Assembly (NCBI RefSeq): GCF_900091455.1
Contig: NZ_LT607412.1
Span: 4,712,001-4,776,000 of the forward strand
Length of the DNA: 64,000 nucleotides
Direction: 5' to 3'
DNA from: Micromonospora coriariae
GTDB lineage: Bacteria > Actinomycetota > Actinomycetes > Mycobacteriales > Micromonosporaceae
A program made the translations under genes and the position numbers. Shown here piece after piece: positions 18,301 to 26,639 of this stretch (position 1 is its first letter; each line of letters starts with the position of its first letter). A model generated the notes under the pieces. The model made no database searches. It saw only the letters and a program-made list of their open reading frames with translations, and was not told the DNA's origin.

Positions 18301-20865
18301 CCGACCGACGGCAGGACGTACGCGCTGGTCACCGCGCCGGCCGGCGGGGTGAGCGTGGTCGACGGGGAGCTGACCGGGACGTACACCACCCTGCCGCTGC
18401 GGGCGCAACGCAACGGGCTGACCGAGGCCCAGCGCGCCGCGTTCCCGCACCTGTGGTCGTACCGCGGCTTCACCCTCGACCGGGGTGACCTGGCCCGGGT
18501 GCCGGCGGCGCTGCGTGGACAGCTGCTGGTCACCGAGCGCGACGCCGAGGGGGCCCTGCTCGCCGCCACCGGCGTGCAGATCCCCGGTGTACTCGACGAC
18601 GTGTACGCCCGGGCCACCGACGCCACCCTCGGGCCGACGTTCGCCGGTCGGACGCCGAGCCTGGCGCTCTGGGCGCCGACCGCCCGGACGGTGGCGCTGC
18701 AACTGTTCGACTCGCCCACCGCGCAGCCGAGGACGGTGTCGATGCGCCGGGACGACCGCACCGGGGTCTGGTCGGTGCGCGGTAGCCACGCCTGGACCGG
18801 GAAGTACTACCGGTACCAGGTGCAGGCGTGGCAGCCGGCGGCGCAGCGGATGGTCACCGCCTCGGTGACCGACCCGTACTCGGTGGCCCTGTCGGCGGAT
18901 TCGACGCACAGTCAGCTGGTCGACCTGAACGACCCGGCGCTGGCCCCGGCGGGCTGGCGGACGCTGCGCAAGCCGGCCGCGGTGCCGGCGGCGCAGGCGC
19001 AGGTCTCCGAGCTGTCGGTGCGCGACTTCTCCATCGCCGACGACAGCGTGCCGGCCGAGCGGCGGGGCACCTTCCTCGCCTTCACCGACCCGAAGACCGC
19101 CGGCATGACCCACCTGAAGGCGCTCGGCGACGCCGGGGTCACCCACCTGCACCTGCTACCGGCGTTCGACTTCGCGACCATCCTGGAGAAGCGGGCCGAC
19201 CAGCGCCAGCCGGCCTGTGACCTGGCGGCCCTGCCGCCGGACTCCGCGGAGCAGCAGAAGTGCGTGGCGGCGGTCGCCGAGGCCGACGGCTACAACTGGG
19301 GCTACGACCCGCTGCACTACACGGTGCCGGAGGGCGGCTACGCGGTCGACCCGGCCGGCGCGGCGCGGACCGCCGAGTTCCGCCGGATGGTGGCCGGGGT
19401 GAACGGCGCCGGCCTGCGGGTGGTCATGGACGTGGTCTACAACCACACGTCGGCGGCCGGCACCGACGCGAAGTCGGTGCTCGACCAGGTGGTGCCCGGC
19501 TACTACCAGCGGCTGCTGGACGACGGCACGGTGGCCAACTCCACCTGCTGCGCCAACACCGCCCCCGAGCACGCCATGATGGGCAAGCTGGTGGTCGACT
19601 CGCTGGTCACCTGGGCCAGGCAGTACAAGGTGGACGGCTTCCGGTTCGACCTGATGGGCCACCACCCGAAGGCGAACATCCTGGCCGTACGCAGGGCGCT
19701 GGACCGGCTGACCGTCGCCCGCGACGGCGTGGACGGCCGGTCGATCCTGGTCTACGGCGAGGGCTGGAACTTCGGCGAGGTCGCCAACGACGCCCGGTTC
19801 GTGCAGGCCACCCAGGCCAACATGGCCGGCACCGGTATCGGCACCTTCAACGACCGACTGCGCGACGCGGTGCGCGGCGGCGGACCGTTCGACGCCAACC
19901 CTCGGGCGCAGGGCTTCGCCTCCGGGCTCTACACCGACCCGAACGGCGATCCGGTCAACGGGTCACCGGCCGAGCAGAAGGCCCGGCTGCTGCACGCCCA
20001 CGACCTGATCAGGGTGGGACTCACCGGCAACCTGCGCGGGTACCGGTTCACCGACTCCGCCGGGCGGCAGGTCACCGGCGCGCAGGTGGACTACAACGGC
20101 TCGCCGGCCGGCTACACCGCCGCGCCCGGCGAGGCGGTCACCTACGTCGACGCGCACGACAACGAGATCCTGTACGACGCGCTGGCGTACAAGCTGCCGC
20201 AGGCCACCGCCGCGCCGGACCGCGCCCGGATGCAGGTGCTGGCGCTGGGCACTGTGGTGCTGGGCCAGGGCACCGGCTTCGTCACCGCCGGCACCGAGCG
20301 GCTGCGGTCGAAGTCGCTGGACCGCAACTCGTACAACTCCGGTGACTGGTTCAACCAGATCCGCTGGGGCTGCGCCAACGGCAACGGGTTCGGCGCCGGC
20401 CTGCCGCCGGCGCAGGACAACGAGGACAAGTGGCCGTACGCGAAGCCGCTGCTGGCCGACCCCGCGCTGGTGCCGGACTGCGCGGCGATCAACACCACCG
20501 ACGCCCGGTACGCCGAGCTGCTGCGCATCCGGGCGTCCTCGCCGGTGTTCGGGCTGAGCACCGCCGAGCAGGTGCAGCAGCGGGTGGCGTTCCCGCTGTC
20601 CGGGGAGCGGGAGACCCCGGGCGTGCTGACGATGACCCTGGACGCCCGTGGGCTGGGCGGTACGTGGAAGTCGATCACCGTCGTCTTCAACAGCACGCCG
20701 ACGGCGGCGAAGCAGACGCTGACCGGTCTGCGTGGCGCGGACGTGGCCCTGCACCCGGTGTTGGTGAACTCGGCCGACCCGGTGCTGCGTACGGCCTCGT
20801 TCGACCGGGCGTCCGGCACGTTCACGGTGCCGGCACGCAGCGTGGCGGTCTTCGTGCAGAGGTAA
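15370..20865 (+). CDS. Secreted amylase-pullulanase (two GH13 modules, two CBM41-like domains)
   Basis: 1831 residues. Signal peptide 1-~34. Module 1, a GH13 alpha-amylase (~60-620), has nucleophile Asp329 (FRLDTVKH), acid/base Glu363 (MFGEVYS) and Asp434 (GNHDMGR). An Ig-like segment (~637-730) follows, then two CBM41/PUD domains (~739-840 and ~850-950, both with YDxWGL). Module 2 is a pullulanase (GH13_14) with its N-domain, YNWGYDP signature, Asp1427 (FRFDLMGH), Glu1464 (VYGEGWN) and Asp1597 (DAHDNE). It hydrolyses alpha-1,4 and alpha-1,6 glucosidic bonds in starch and pullulan. Both catalytic sets are intact. It is monocistronic and of the same order as the long actinobacterial amylase-pullulanases. 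ATG 15370 is followed by the signal peptide. Confidence 0.96.
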   Translation: MKPPPTPRTALLALASLLTLTLVGSPVAVRPAAADPRPSGTDPLAIAGAVQWRGEPTAEELLKAGTDTARAEQFYFVLPDRFANGDPRNDRGGLAGDRLRTGLDPTDKGFYHGGDLKGVIDKLDYIQGMGTTAIWLAPIFKNRPVQGAGDDISAGYHGYWITDFTQVDPHFGTNEEMKRLVKLAHQRGIKIYLDVIVNHTADVIKYAENKYAYVDKATSPYTDAQGRAFEDRNYADGTRAFPRVNQSSFPYTPTFAEPKDATVKVPAWLNDATMYHNRGDSTFAGENSEYGDFFGLDDLWTERPEVVQGLTRAYGDWIGATGVDGFRLDTVKHVNMDFWPQFSQGIERAAEKAGKKDFFMFGEVYSADPEVSSSYVRQGGLPATLDFAFQEAARGYTAGAGSAKALADVYARDDLYAARDTDAGRLTTFLGNHDMGRIGSFIAGGGTDSASHLRRDQLAHQLMFLTRGQPVIYSGDEQGFTGPGGDKDARQDMFASKVTDYLDDDLLGTDRTHASDQFDPTHPLYRTIAELGRLRQAHPALRDGVQVTRYAADGPGVFAASRIAAADRIEYVVAVNNADTTQTVTVDTWSAGATFTGIYGSTGAAAAGADGKLTLTVPPLSAVVHRAGTPVPQPAGKPTITITAPAPDAPVATRAAVTAQVTGDPLATVTMAARVAGGRWTLLGSADHAPYTVRHDLTGLAGGTPVEYKAVVRDGRGRTATARSAAIVGTPEQGGSREWAVVHYQRPAGGYDDWGLYAWGDIDPAYVTEWPKGQPFAGEDSYGRFAWVKLKPGAKSVSFLVVDKNGTKDVAQDRSVDVTQTGEVWLKQGDPAIYPTRQAATGQPDPPVEEGTAVIHYRRADGTYDGWGLHLWDGAANPTEWSTPLTPTSVDTFGAVFRVPLAAGATGLNYIIHHGDTKDLPDDQRLDFASAGREVWLLAATPGRLLPSTVTGAGRDTDIAKQKAHWIDRSTVAWQTGPTDGRTYALVTAPAGGVSVVDGELTGTYTTLPLRAQRNGLTEAQRAAFPHLWSYRGFTLDRGDLARVPAALRGQLLVTERDAEGALLAATGVQIPGVLDDVYARATDATLGPTFAGRTPSLALWAPTARTVALQLFDSPTAQPRTVSMRRDDRTGVWSVRGSHAWTGKYYRYQVQAWQPAAQRMVTASVTDPYSVALSADSTHSQLVDLNDPALAPAGWRTLRKPAAVPAAQAQVSELSVRDFSIADDSVPAERRGTFLAFTDPKTAGMTHLKALGDAGVTHLHLLPAFDFATILEKRADQRQPACDLAALPPDSAEQQKCVAAVAEADGYNWGYDPLHYTVPEGGYAVDPAGAARTAEFRRMVAGVNGAGLRVVMDVVYNHTSAAGTDAKSVLDQVVPGYYQRLLDDGTVANSTCCANTAPEHAMMGKLVVDSLVTWARQYKVDGFRFDLMGHHPKANILAVRRALDRLTVARDGVDGRSILVYGEGWNFGEVANDARFVQATQANMAGTGIGTFNDRLRDAVRGGGPFDANPRAQGFASGLYTDPNGDPVNGSPAEQKARLLHAHDLIRVGLTGNLRGYRFTDSAGRQVTGAQVDYNGSPAGYTAAPGEAVTYVDAHDNEILYDALAYKLPQATAAPDRARMQVLALGTVVLGQGTGFVTAGTERLRSKSLDRNSYNSGDWFNQIRWGCANGNGFGAGLPPAQDNEDKWPYAKPLLADPALVPDCAAINTTDARYAELLRIRASSPVFGLSTAEQVQQRVAFPLSGERETPGVLTMTLDARGLGGTWKSITVVFNSTPTAAKQTLTGLRGADVALHPVLVNSADPVLRTASFDRASGTFTVPARSVAVFVQR

Positions 20866-20881
20866 CCGGTCCGGGCGTGAA

Positions 20882-20916
20882 CCGGCCCCCTTCCGCGTGT
20901 TGCGGAAGGGGGCCGG
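20882..20916. terminator. Hairpin terminator between convergent genes
   Basis: Arms CCGGCCCCCTTCCGC (20882-20896) and GCGGAAGGGGGCCGG (20902-20916) are perfect complements. It follows the amylase-pullulanase stop and precedes the end of the beta-helix gene on the other strand. Confidence 0.85.
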
Positions 20917-20970
20917 CCCGGTGCTGGCCGTCGTGCCGCCGTCATCGGCCGCACGTCACCCTCAGGGTGA

Positions 20971-22620
20971 TCAGGCGAAGCAGTTCTCGATGGTGCCGCC
21001 CGGGATGGCCAGGCAGTTCGTCGGACGGTTCGCGGTGATGGCGGACTTGTCGTCCACGTTCACGTCTCCGAAGAAGGTGAACACACCGCCCGGAGCGAAG
21101 GTGGAGAAGTTGTGGGCGACCTTCGTCTTCGACAGGTTGACCTCGCCGAAGATGTTGAAGATGCCGCCGCCGACCCCGAACGGGCCGATGGCCCGGTTCC
21201 CGACGACCTCGCTGTCGCGCAGCGTGGTGACGCTGAGCGTGTTGAAGACACCGCCGCCGAAGAAGCCGGCGGTGTTGTCCTTGATGGAGCTCTTCTCGAC
21301 GGTCACCGCGCTGTCGAAGGCGATGGCCAGGCCACCACCGACGCCGACGGTGCTGTTCTTCTCCACCGAGACCTTGTGCAGGTTCAGCTGGCTGTCCGCC
21401 GCGGCGATGCCACCACCTGCGAGGAACGCGGTGTTCGAGACGAACTTGGTCTCGTACGCTGTGGTGTTGCCCTCGATGTCGAGGAGGCCACCGCCGAAGC
21501 CCAGCGTCTCGTTGTCGCTGATCTCGGTCTTCTTCAGCTCGACGGTCCCGCCGTCGACGTCATCGGTGAAGATCCTCGCGGCGCCGTTCGAGATACCGCC
21601 ACCGCCGATGATGGCGGTGTTGTCCTTGATCTTCGACTCCTCGACCTTGAGCAGGCCGGCGTTGAAGACGCCGCCACCGAAGAAGAAGGCGGTGTTGCGG
21701 GTGATTGTGCTGTGCCAGATCTTCGTGGTACCGAAGTTGGCCACGCCACCGCCGTTCCCGCCCGACTGGTTGAGGACGACCTCGGACTCCAGGATGTCGG
21801 CTGAGCCGCCCGGCTGGACCAGGATGCCGGCGCCGTCGCTGAAGCCCGGGTGCTCGACGAGCGGCGTGACGACCCCGTCCTGAGCGGTCGGCGCGGCCTT
21901 GGGCGTGGCCTTCGGCGCGGCCTTCAGGGCCGCCTTCGGGTTGGCCTGTCGCGTGGTGAGCGCCTGGTTCAGCGGTACGCCGGCCTTCACCTGCGCGGCG
22001 ATCGCCTCGGAGTCCGAGTAGGCCCCCCAGACCTCCGCCGGCTGGACGGGCAGGTACCGCTCGAGGGTCTGACCGCCCTTGATGGTCAGGCCCTTCACCG
22101 TGAGGTGCCCACCGCTGCCGACGTTGAGGATCCGGAAGTAGTCGGCGGTGGCGTCCCGGCTGATCGTCGTGTGGTCACCCTTCAGCGTGATCCGCTCGGT
22201 GATGATCGGCAGGCCGTTGCCGTAGTAGTCGTTGCGGGTCAGGTTGTAGGTGCAGCCCTTGGCCAGTTCCAGCACACCGCCGTGCTTGTTGTTGGCGAAC
22301 GTGATCGCCTGAATCAGCTTGTCGGTGTCGCAGGGCACCTCCTTCCCGCGCTCGTGGTCCTTGTCCTTGTCCCGGTCCTTGTCCCGGTCCTTGTCCTTGT
22401 CCCACTCGCGACCCTCGTCACCGCGCTGGTCGCCGTCCTTGCTGACCTGTGCGGTGTTCCAGTTCAGGCTGCCGACCGCGCCGGCGCTGCCCGCGACGCC
22501 CACCGCCGCGAGACTGATCACGCCCGTCAATCCGGCTACGCCACTGGCGAGCCAGAGCTTGCGGCGGCGCTTGGCCGTCGCCTGCCCGGAGGCTTCGTTG
22601 TTCGTTAGGTAGTTGGACAT
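20971..22620 (-). CDS. Secreted right-handed beta-helix protein (copy A)
   Basis: 549 residues. Basic N-terminus with KRRRK, a hydrophobic segment ~22-48, then a 20-residue region of alternating Lys/Arg and Asp (~77-96). Next come CDTDKLIQAITFANNKHGG and a long series of beta-helix coils, each with a [GG]G[IVL]xN or NTAxxxGGG motif (for example NTAFFFGGGVFN, NTAIIGGGGISN, NETLGFGGGLLD, NSTVGVGGGLAI, NTAGFFGGGVFN). This is the pattern of parallel beta-helix adhesins, lyases and Pmp-like surface proteins; no catalytic residue set was recognised. The paralogue upstream at 22921 shares the same coils. The gene is headed by a 144-bp leader also found before the paralogue. Confidence 0.85.
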   Translation of the reverse strand: MSNYLTNNEASGQATAKRRRKLWLASGVAGLTGVISLAAVGVAGSAGAVGSLNWNTAQVSKDGDQRGDEGREWDKDKDRDKDRDKDKDHERGKEVPCDTDKLIQAITFANNKHGGVLELAKGCTYNLTRNDYYGNGLPIITERITLKGDHTTISRDATADYFRILNVGSGGHLTVKGLTIKGGQTLERYLPVQPAEVWGAYSDSEAIAAQVKAGVPLNQALTTRQANPKAALKAAPKATPKAAPTAQDGVVTPLVEHPGFSDGAGILVQPGGSADILESEVVLNQSGGNGGGVANFGTTKIWHSTITRNTAFFFGGGVFNAGLLKVEESKIKDNTAIIGGGGISNGAARIFTDDVDGGTVELKKTEISDNETLGFGGGLLDIEGNTTAYETKFVSNTAFLAGGGIAAADSQLNLHKVSVEKNSTVGVGGGLAIAFDSAVTVEKSSIKDNTAGFFGGGVFNTLSVTTLRDSEVVGNRAIGPFGVGGGIFNIFGEVNLSKTKVAHNFSTFAPGGVFTFFGDVNVDDKSAITANRPTNCLAIPGGTIENCFA

Positions 22621-22764
22621 CGGAGCTCTCTGCCCTCTCCTCGTACCAGACAGGGTCGCCGCCCTCAGGCGGGCGTCCCCTGCTACAAATCGGTTGTAGC
22701 TCCCAAAACCACCGTATGAGAAGGATCCTCGCCTCGCGGGCTTATCCGAAAGAAGCCCACATTC
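22621..22764 (-). promoter_or_regulatory. Conserved structured leader/promoter of beta-helix gene A
   Basis: The 144 bp before ATG 22620 align base by base, with only small indels, to the 144 bp before the paralogue (24727-24870). Shared blocks (minus strand) are GGATAAG, CGAGGAT, TTCTCATACGGTGG, CAACCGATTTGTAGC and GTCTGG. Elements: inverted repeat GGGCTT...AAGCCC; stem-loop GCTACAA/TTGTAGC with loop ATCGG (plus strand 22682-22700); a GC stem; and pairing of AGCTCC (22698-22703) with GGAGCT (22622-22627) right at the start codon. Interpreted as promoter plus a 5' UTR that can fold. No known riboswitch was recognised. Confidence 0.6.
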
Positions 22765-22858
22765 GGTTCGTGTTCGCCGTGGGCGGCCCGGACACCCCGG
22801 TCGGGCACAGGCTCACCCAAGGCGATCGTCGGCCCCTGTGACCTGCCCAAACAGGTAC

Positions 22859-22891
22859 GCCCCTCCGCCGCCGTCACCGGCTCGGAGGGGC
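22859..22891 (-). terminator. Hairpin terminator of beta-helix gene B
   Basis: Arms GCCCCTCCG (22859-22867) and CGGAGGGGC (22883-22891). It lies 30 bp past the stop codon at 22921 of the minus-strand gene. Confidence 0.75.
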
Positions 22892-22920
22892 GCACCCTCT
22901 ATGTGGATCAGCCCCACCGA

Positions 22921-24726
22921 TCAGGCGAAGCAGTCCGGAACGTTGAAGCAGTTGGTGGGGCGGTTGGCGGTGACGGCGGACTTGTCGTCCAGCGTCACGG
23001 TGCTGCCGAGGTTGTTGAAGATGCCCCCGGGCGGGAGGGTGGCGAAGTTGTGCGCCACCTTCGTCCGGTGGAGCGTGACCTCGCCCCTGTCGGTGTTGAA
23101 GATGCCGCCGGCACGGGCGAACGGACCGACGGCCCGGTTGCCCACCACCTCGCTGTCGCGCAACGTGGTGACGCTGTCCTCGTTGAAGAGGCCGGCGCCG
23201 AAGAACCCTGCCGTGTTGTCCTTGATCCAGCTGTTCTCCACAGTCGCGGCGCTGTCGAAGGCCACCGCCAGGCCACCACCCACGCCGGCGGTGCTGTTCC
23301 CGGCCACCGTGGCGTGCTTGAGGGTGAGCTGGCTGTCGGCCACCGCGACGCCGCCACCGGCGAGCAGCGCGGTGTTGTCGCTGACCTTCGTCTCGTGCAG
23401 GGTCGTGGTGCCCTCGACGTCCAGGACGCCGCCGCCGAAGCCGAGCGTCCGGTTGTTGGCGACCTCGCTCTTGTAGACCCAGACCGAGCCGCCGTCGACG
23501 TCGTCGGTGAAGATCCTCGCAGCGCCGTTGGCGATGCCGCCACCACCGATGATGGCGTTGTTGTCCTTGATCTTCGACTCGTTGACCTCGAGTACGCCGG
23601 CGTTGAAGACGCCGCCGCCGAAGAAGAAGGCGGTGTTGTGCGCCACGGTGGTCTTGATGAGCCGGGCGGTGCCGAAGTTCGCCAGCCCGCCGCCGTTGCC
23701 GCCGGACTGGTTGTACAGCAGCTCGCTGTCCAGGATGTCCGCCCGGCCGCCGGGCTGCACCAGCACCCCGGCACCGTCGTTGAACCCGGGCTCCTCCACC
23801 AGCGGTACCGCCGCGGGCCCAGCCGTCGCCGGCTTCGCCGCCGCGGCGGCGGGGTCGGAGCTCGCCGCTGCGGGCTTGGCCGCTGCAGGCTTCGCCGCCG
23901 CGGCTGCCGGCTTGGCTGCCGGAGCTGCGGGTTTGGCCGCCGGGGCCGCCGACTTGGCCACCGTGGGCTTGGTCGCTGCCGGTTCGGCCACGGCGCCCGG
24001 CTTCGGCGTCGCCGTCGTGGCAGGCTTGGCCGCCGAGGTCGTCCGGACCGACGGCGAGTACGGCGCCCAGACCGCCGCCGGGTCCATGGTCATCGCCCGC
24101 TGGAGGGTCTGGCCGCCCTTGATGCTCAGGCCCTTGAGGGTGAGGTGCCCGCCGGGGCCCACGTTGAGGATCCGGAAGTGATCGGCGGTGGCGTCGCGGC
24201 CGATGGTGGTGTGCTCGCCCTTGAGCGTGATCCGCTCGGTGATGATCGGCAGGCCGTTGCCGTAGTAGTCGTTGCGCGTGAGGTTGTAGGTGCAGCCCTT
24301 GGCCAGCTCCAGCACGCCGCCGTGCTTGTTGTTGGCGAACGTGATGGCCTGGATCAGCTTGTCGGTGTCACAGGGGACCTGCTTGGTGCGGTCCTTGGCG
24401 TCGTGCTTGTCGTCCTTGCCCGACGCGTCGTCGAAGCCGCTCCAGTCGCCGCCGCTCCACTCGTCGCCCGGGTCCTGGCCGCTGTTCTCCTTGGCGTTGT
24501 CGCCCGCGCCACCGTCGTCGCTGACGTTCTGCCGGTTGGTTGACGGCTGCGCGTCGGACACCTGGTTCGAGTTGGGCTTGTCGTCCCGGGCGGCCAGGCC
24601 GCCGAGGGCCGCCAGCCCGACCACGCCGGTCAGCCCGGCCACGCCGGCGACCCAGAGAGCCCGCCGTCGTCGTGTCGGCGGAGCCGTCGAGGCCCCGCCG
24701 TCGGTACTCGTTACGTCGTTGGACAT
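22921..24726 (-). CDS. Secreted right-handed beta-helix protein (copy B) with Ala/Pro/Lys repeat
   Basis: 601 residues from ATG 24726, which is preceded by GGAAGG. The architecture is that of copy A: arginine-rich N-terminus (RRRRALWVAGVAGLTG) and hydrophobic segment, a linker, CDTDKLIQAITFANN, NLTRNDYYGNGLPIITERITLKG and a beta-helix of NTAxxxGGG coils (NTAFFFGGGVFN, NAIIGGGGIAN, NTALLAGGGVAV, NTAGFFGAGLFN). Differences: residues ~231-307 are a repetitive Ala/Pro/Lys segment (AAKPAAPAAKP type), replacing the short charged region of copy A. Such a segment could span or bind the cell wall. No catalytic motif was seen. It is next to copy A on the same strand, so the pair arose by tandem duplication. 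Confidence 0.85.
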   Translation of the reverse strand: MSNDVTSTDGGASTAPPTRRRRALWVAGVAGLTGVVGLAALGGLAARDDKPNSNQVSDAQPSTNRQNVSDDGGAGDNAKENSGQDPGDEWSGGDWSGFDDASGKDDKHDAKDRTKQVPCDTDKLIQAITFANNKHGGVLELAKGCTYNLTRNDYYGNGLPIITERITLKGEHTTIGRDATADHFRILNVGPGGHLTLKGLSIKGGQTLQRAMTMDPAAVWAPYSPSVRTTSAAKPATTATPKPGAVAEPAATKPTVAKSAAPAAKPAAPAAKPAAAAAKPAAAKPAAASSDPAAAAAKPATAGPAAVPLVEEPGFNDGAGVLVQPGGRADILDSELLYNQSGGNGGGLANFGTARLIKTTVAHNTAFFFGGGVFNAGVLEVNESKIKDNNAIIGGGGIANGAARIFTDDVDGGSVWVYKSEVANNRTLGFGGGVLDVEGTTTLHETKVSDNTALLAGGGVAVADSQLTLKHATVAGNSTAGVGGGLAVAFDSAATVENSWIKDNTAGFFGAGLFNEDSVTTLRDSEVVGNRAVGPFARAGGIFNTDRGEVTLHRTKVAHNFATLPPGGIFNNLGSTVTLDDKSAVTANRPTNCFNVPDCFA

Positions 24727-24870
24727 CAGAGCCTTCCGCCCTTTCCTGCTACCAGACGGGATCGCACCGCCCAAGGCGCGCGACCAGCTACAAATCGGTT
24801 GCAGCCTCTGATCCCCACCGTATGAGAACCATCCTCGCGATGCGGACTTATCCGAGAAAAGCCCGCATTC
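24727..24870 (-). promoter_or_regulatory. Conserved structured leader/promoter of beta-helix gene B
   Basis: Counterpart of the leader of copy A. The distance from GTATGAG to the start codon is 94 bp in both. The stem-loop here is GCTACAA (24787-24793) with TTGCAGC (24799-24805), which keeps pairing through a G-U in the RNA. Around the start codon, ATCAGAG (24725-24731) pairs with CTCTGAT (24806-24812), in place of the GGAGCT/AGCTCC pair of copy A. Confidence 0.6.
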
Positions 24871-24944
24871 ACCTCAGGTTAGGGCAGGTGCCGGCGAACT
24901 GGGCCGGGGCGGCAGGAAGGGGCGCGACCAGCACAAACACCGAC

Positions 24945-25000
24945 GGACCCCGCCGCCGGACGCGCGGACGTCGAAACGTCGCGCCCCGGCGGCGGGGTCC
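24945..25000. terminator. Long hairpin terminator after aminopeptidase P
   Basis: 15-bp perfect arms GGACCCCGCCGCCGG (24945-24959) and CCGGCGGCGGGGTCC (24986-25000), with inner pairing GACGT/ACGTC. It lies 27 bp beyond the aminopeptidase stop on the minus strand. Confidence 0.85.
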
Positions 25001-25026
25001 GTCGCGGGTCGTGCCGGTGCTGCCGG

Positions 25027-26508
25027 TCAGCCGGGCAGGCGCGGCCCTGCCTCGCGCTGCTCGGCCAGCCAGGTCTCCACCTCGTCGGAGGTGCGCGGCA
25101 GGCCGGCCGACAGGTTCACCGCGCCGGTCGCGGTGACCAGCACGTCGTCCTCGATCCGCACGCCGACGCCACGCAGCTCGGCGGGGACCAGCTCGTCCTC
25201 CGGCTGGAAGTACAGCCCCGGCTCGACGGTGAGCACGTAGCCCTCGCCCAGCGTGCCGTCGCGGTACGTCTCCTTGCGGGCGTTCGAGCAGTCGTGCACG
25301 TCGATGCCGAGCATGTGGCCGAAGCCGTGCAGCGTCCACCGCCGGTAGACCGAGGACTTCTCGTCCATCGCCTCGTCCACGCTCACCGGCAGCAGGCCCA
25401 GCTCCGACAGGCCCTCCGCGAGCACCCGCATGCAGGTCAGGTGGACATCCTTGAACTTCACCCCGGGCCGGATGGCCTCGATGCCGGCCTGCTGCGAGGC
25501 GTACACGATGTCGTAGACCTGGCGTTGCAGGGCGGTGAACCGGCCGCTCACCGGCAGCACCCGGGTCACGTCGGCGGTGTAGAGGTTGCGGCCCTCGACA
25601 CCCATGTCCATCAGCAGAAGCTCGCCCGGCCGGGTCGCGCCGTGGTTGTGCACCCAGTGCAGGATCGTGGCGTGCTCGCCGGCGCCGACGATGGAGCCGT
25701 ACCCGACGTCGTTGCCGTCGTGCCGGGCCCGCAGCGCGAAGATCCCCTCAAGGAGCCGCTCGGAAACGGCGCGGTCGGCCGGCAGGATCCGGGCCACGTC
25801 CTCGAAGCCGCGCACAGTGGCGTCGATCGCGTCCTGGAGCTGACCGATCTCCCACTCGTCCTTGACGAGCTTCTGCTCCGAGATGGCGATCGCCAGCTCC
25901 CGGTCGCGGGGCGGCTGCCCCTCGGCACGGACCCCGTCGTACGGGCGGACCGCCGCGTCCACCTGGGCGTCGAACCCGCGCAGCACCCGGGTCCGCCCCG
26001 GCGGCAGGTCGGCCAGCGTCGCCTCCAGGCCGGTCAGGTCGGCGGTGGGCAGGCCCAGCTCGGTGGACTTCTCGCTGAGCGTGTGTCGCCGGCCCACCCA
26101 CAGCTCGCCGTGCCGGCTGCGGAAGAACTCGTCGGTCTCCCGGGACGAGCGCGGCCGCATGAACAGCGTGGCGTCGTGCCCGGAGCCGTTCGGGCGCAGC
26201 ACCAGCACGCTGTCCGGGTCGTGGTCGCCGGTCAGGTAGGCGAAGTCACTGCCCGGCCGGAACGGGTAGGCGGTGTCGTTGGCCCGGACCTTCTCGGGGC
26301 CGGTCGGGATCACCAGCGTCTCGCCGGGGAAGGCCGCCGAGAGCGCAGCCCGCCGCTTGGCGTAGTTGGGGGCCTCCGGCCGGGGCGCCACCGGGAGCGC
26401 GCTGTCCCGCCAGCCCTGCCGCATGAAGGACAGGAACGCCTCCGGGAAGTCCGGATCGTGCGATTCCGTACCGTCCGTCGGCGTACCGTCGGTGCGTCCC
26501 TCGGTCAT
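25027..26508 (-). CDS. pepP: Xaa-Pro aminopeptidase (aminopeptidase P)
   Basis: 493 residues from ATG 26508, which follows GGAGGGAGC. Cleaves N-terminal residues next to proline. The N-domain (AMP_N) includes YAKRRAALSAAFPGETLVIPTGPE and RPGSDFAYLTGDHDPDSVLVL. The pita-bread catalytic domain has metal-site motifs HNHGATRPGELLLMDMGVEG (Asp), ADVTRVLPVSG (Asp), HGFGHMLGIDVHD (His), VLTVEPGLYF (Glu) and GVRIEDDVLVT (Glu); all five ligands are present. Cytoplasmic, probably monocistronic, role in peptide recycling. Confidence 0.95.
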   Translation of the reverse strand: MTEGRTDGTPTDGTESHDPDFPEAFLSFMRQGWRDSALPVAPRPEAPNYAKRRAALSAAFPGETLVIPTGPEKVRANDTAYPFRPGSDFAYLTGDHDPDSVLVLRPNGSGHDATLFMRPRSSRETDEFFRSRHGELWVGRRHTLSEKSTELGLPTADLTGLEATLADLPPGRTRVLRGFDAQVDAAVRPYDGVRAEGQPPRDRELAIAISEQKLVKDEWEIGQLQDAIDATVRGFEDVARILPADRAVSERLLEGIFALRARHDGNDVGYGSIVGAGEHATILHWVHNHGATRPGELLLMDMGVEGRNLYTADVTRVLPVSGRFTALQRQVYDIVYASQQAGIEAIRPGVKFKDVHLTCMRVLAEGLSELGLLPVSVDEAMDEKSSVYRRWTLHGFGHMLGIDVHDCSNARKETYRDGTLGEGYVLTVEPGLYFQPEDELVPAELRGVGVRIEDDVLVTATGAVNLSAGLPRTSDEVETWLAEQREAGPRLPG

Positions 26509-26639
26509 TGCGCGCTCCCTCCGTGTCATTGCTGGTCCCGACGGTACCGCGCGCCCGGTTCGCGGTGGCGCCGGCCGGAGCGCTCCGGATCGACGGACGG
26601 CTGCGACGGGCCCCCGGCGCGCGTGGGAAGATGACCACC

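Noticed and set aside
14410..19152. Open frame of 1580 codons on the minus strand
   Set aside because: Antisense to the CBM2-like genes and the amylase-pullulanase, low complexity and without motifs.
22360..22415. Repetitive CCTTGTCC tract resembling a microsatellite
   Set aside because: It is the coding sequence of the alternating Lys/Asp/Arg segment in beta-helix copy A.
22621..22764. ydaO or c-di-GMP-I riboswitch before the beta-helix genes
   Set aside because: The conserved blocks (for example GGCAAAC and GACGCAAAGC for c-di-GMP-I) are missing, although the leader looks structured.
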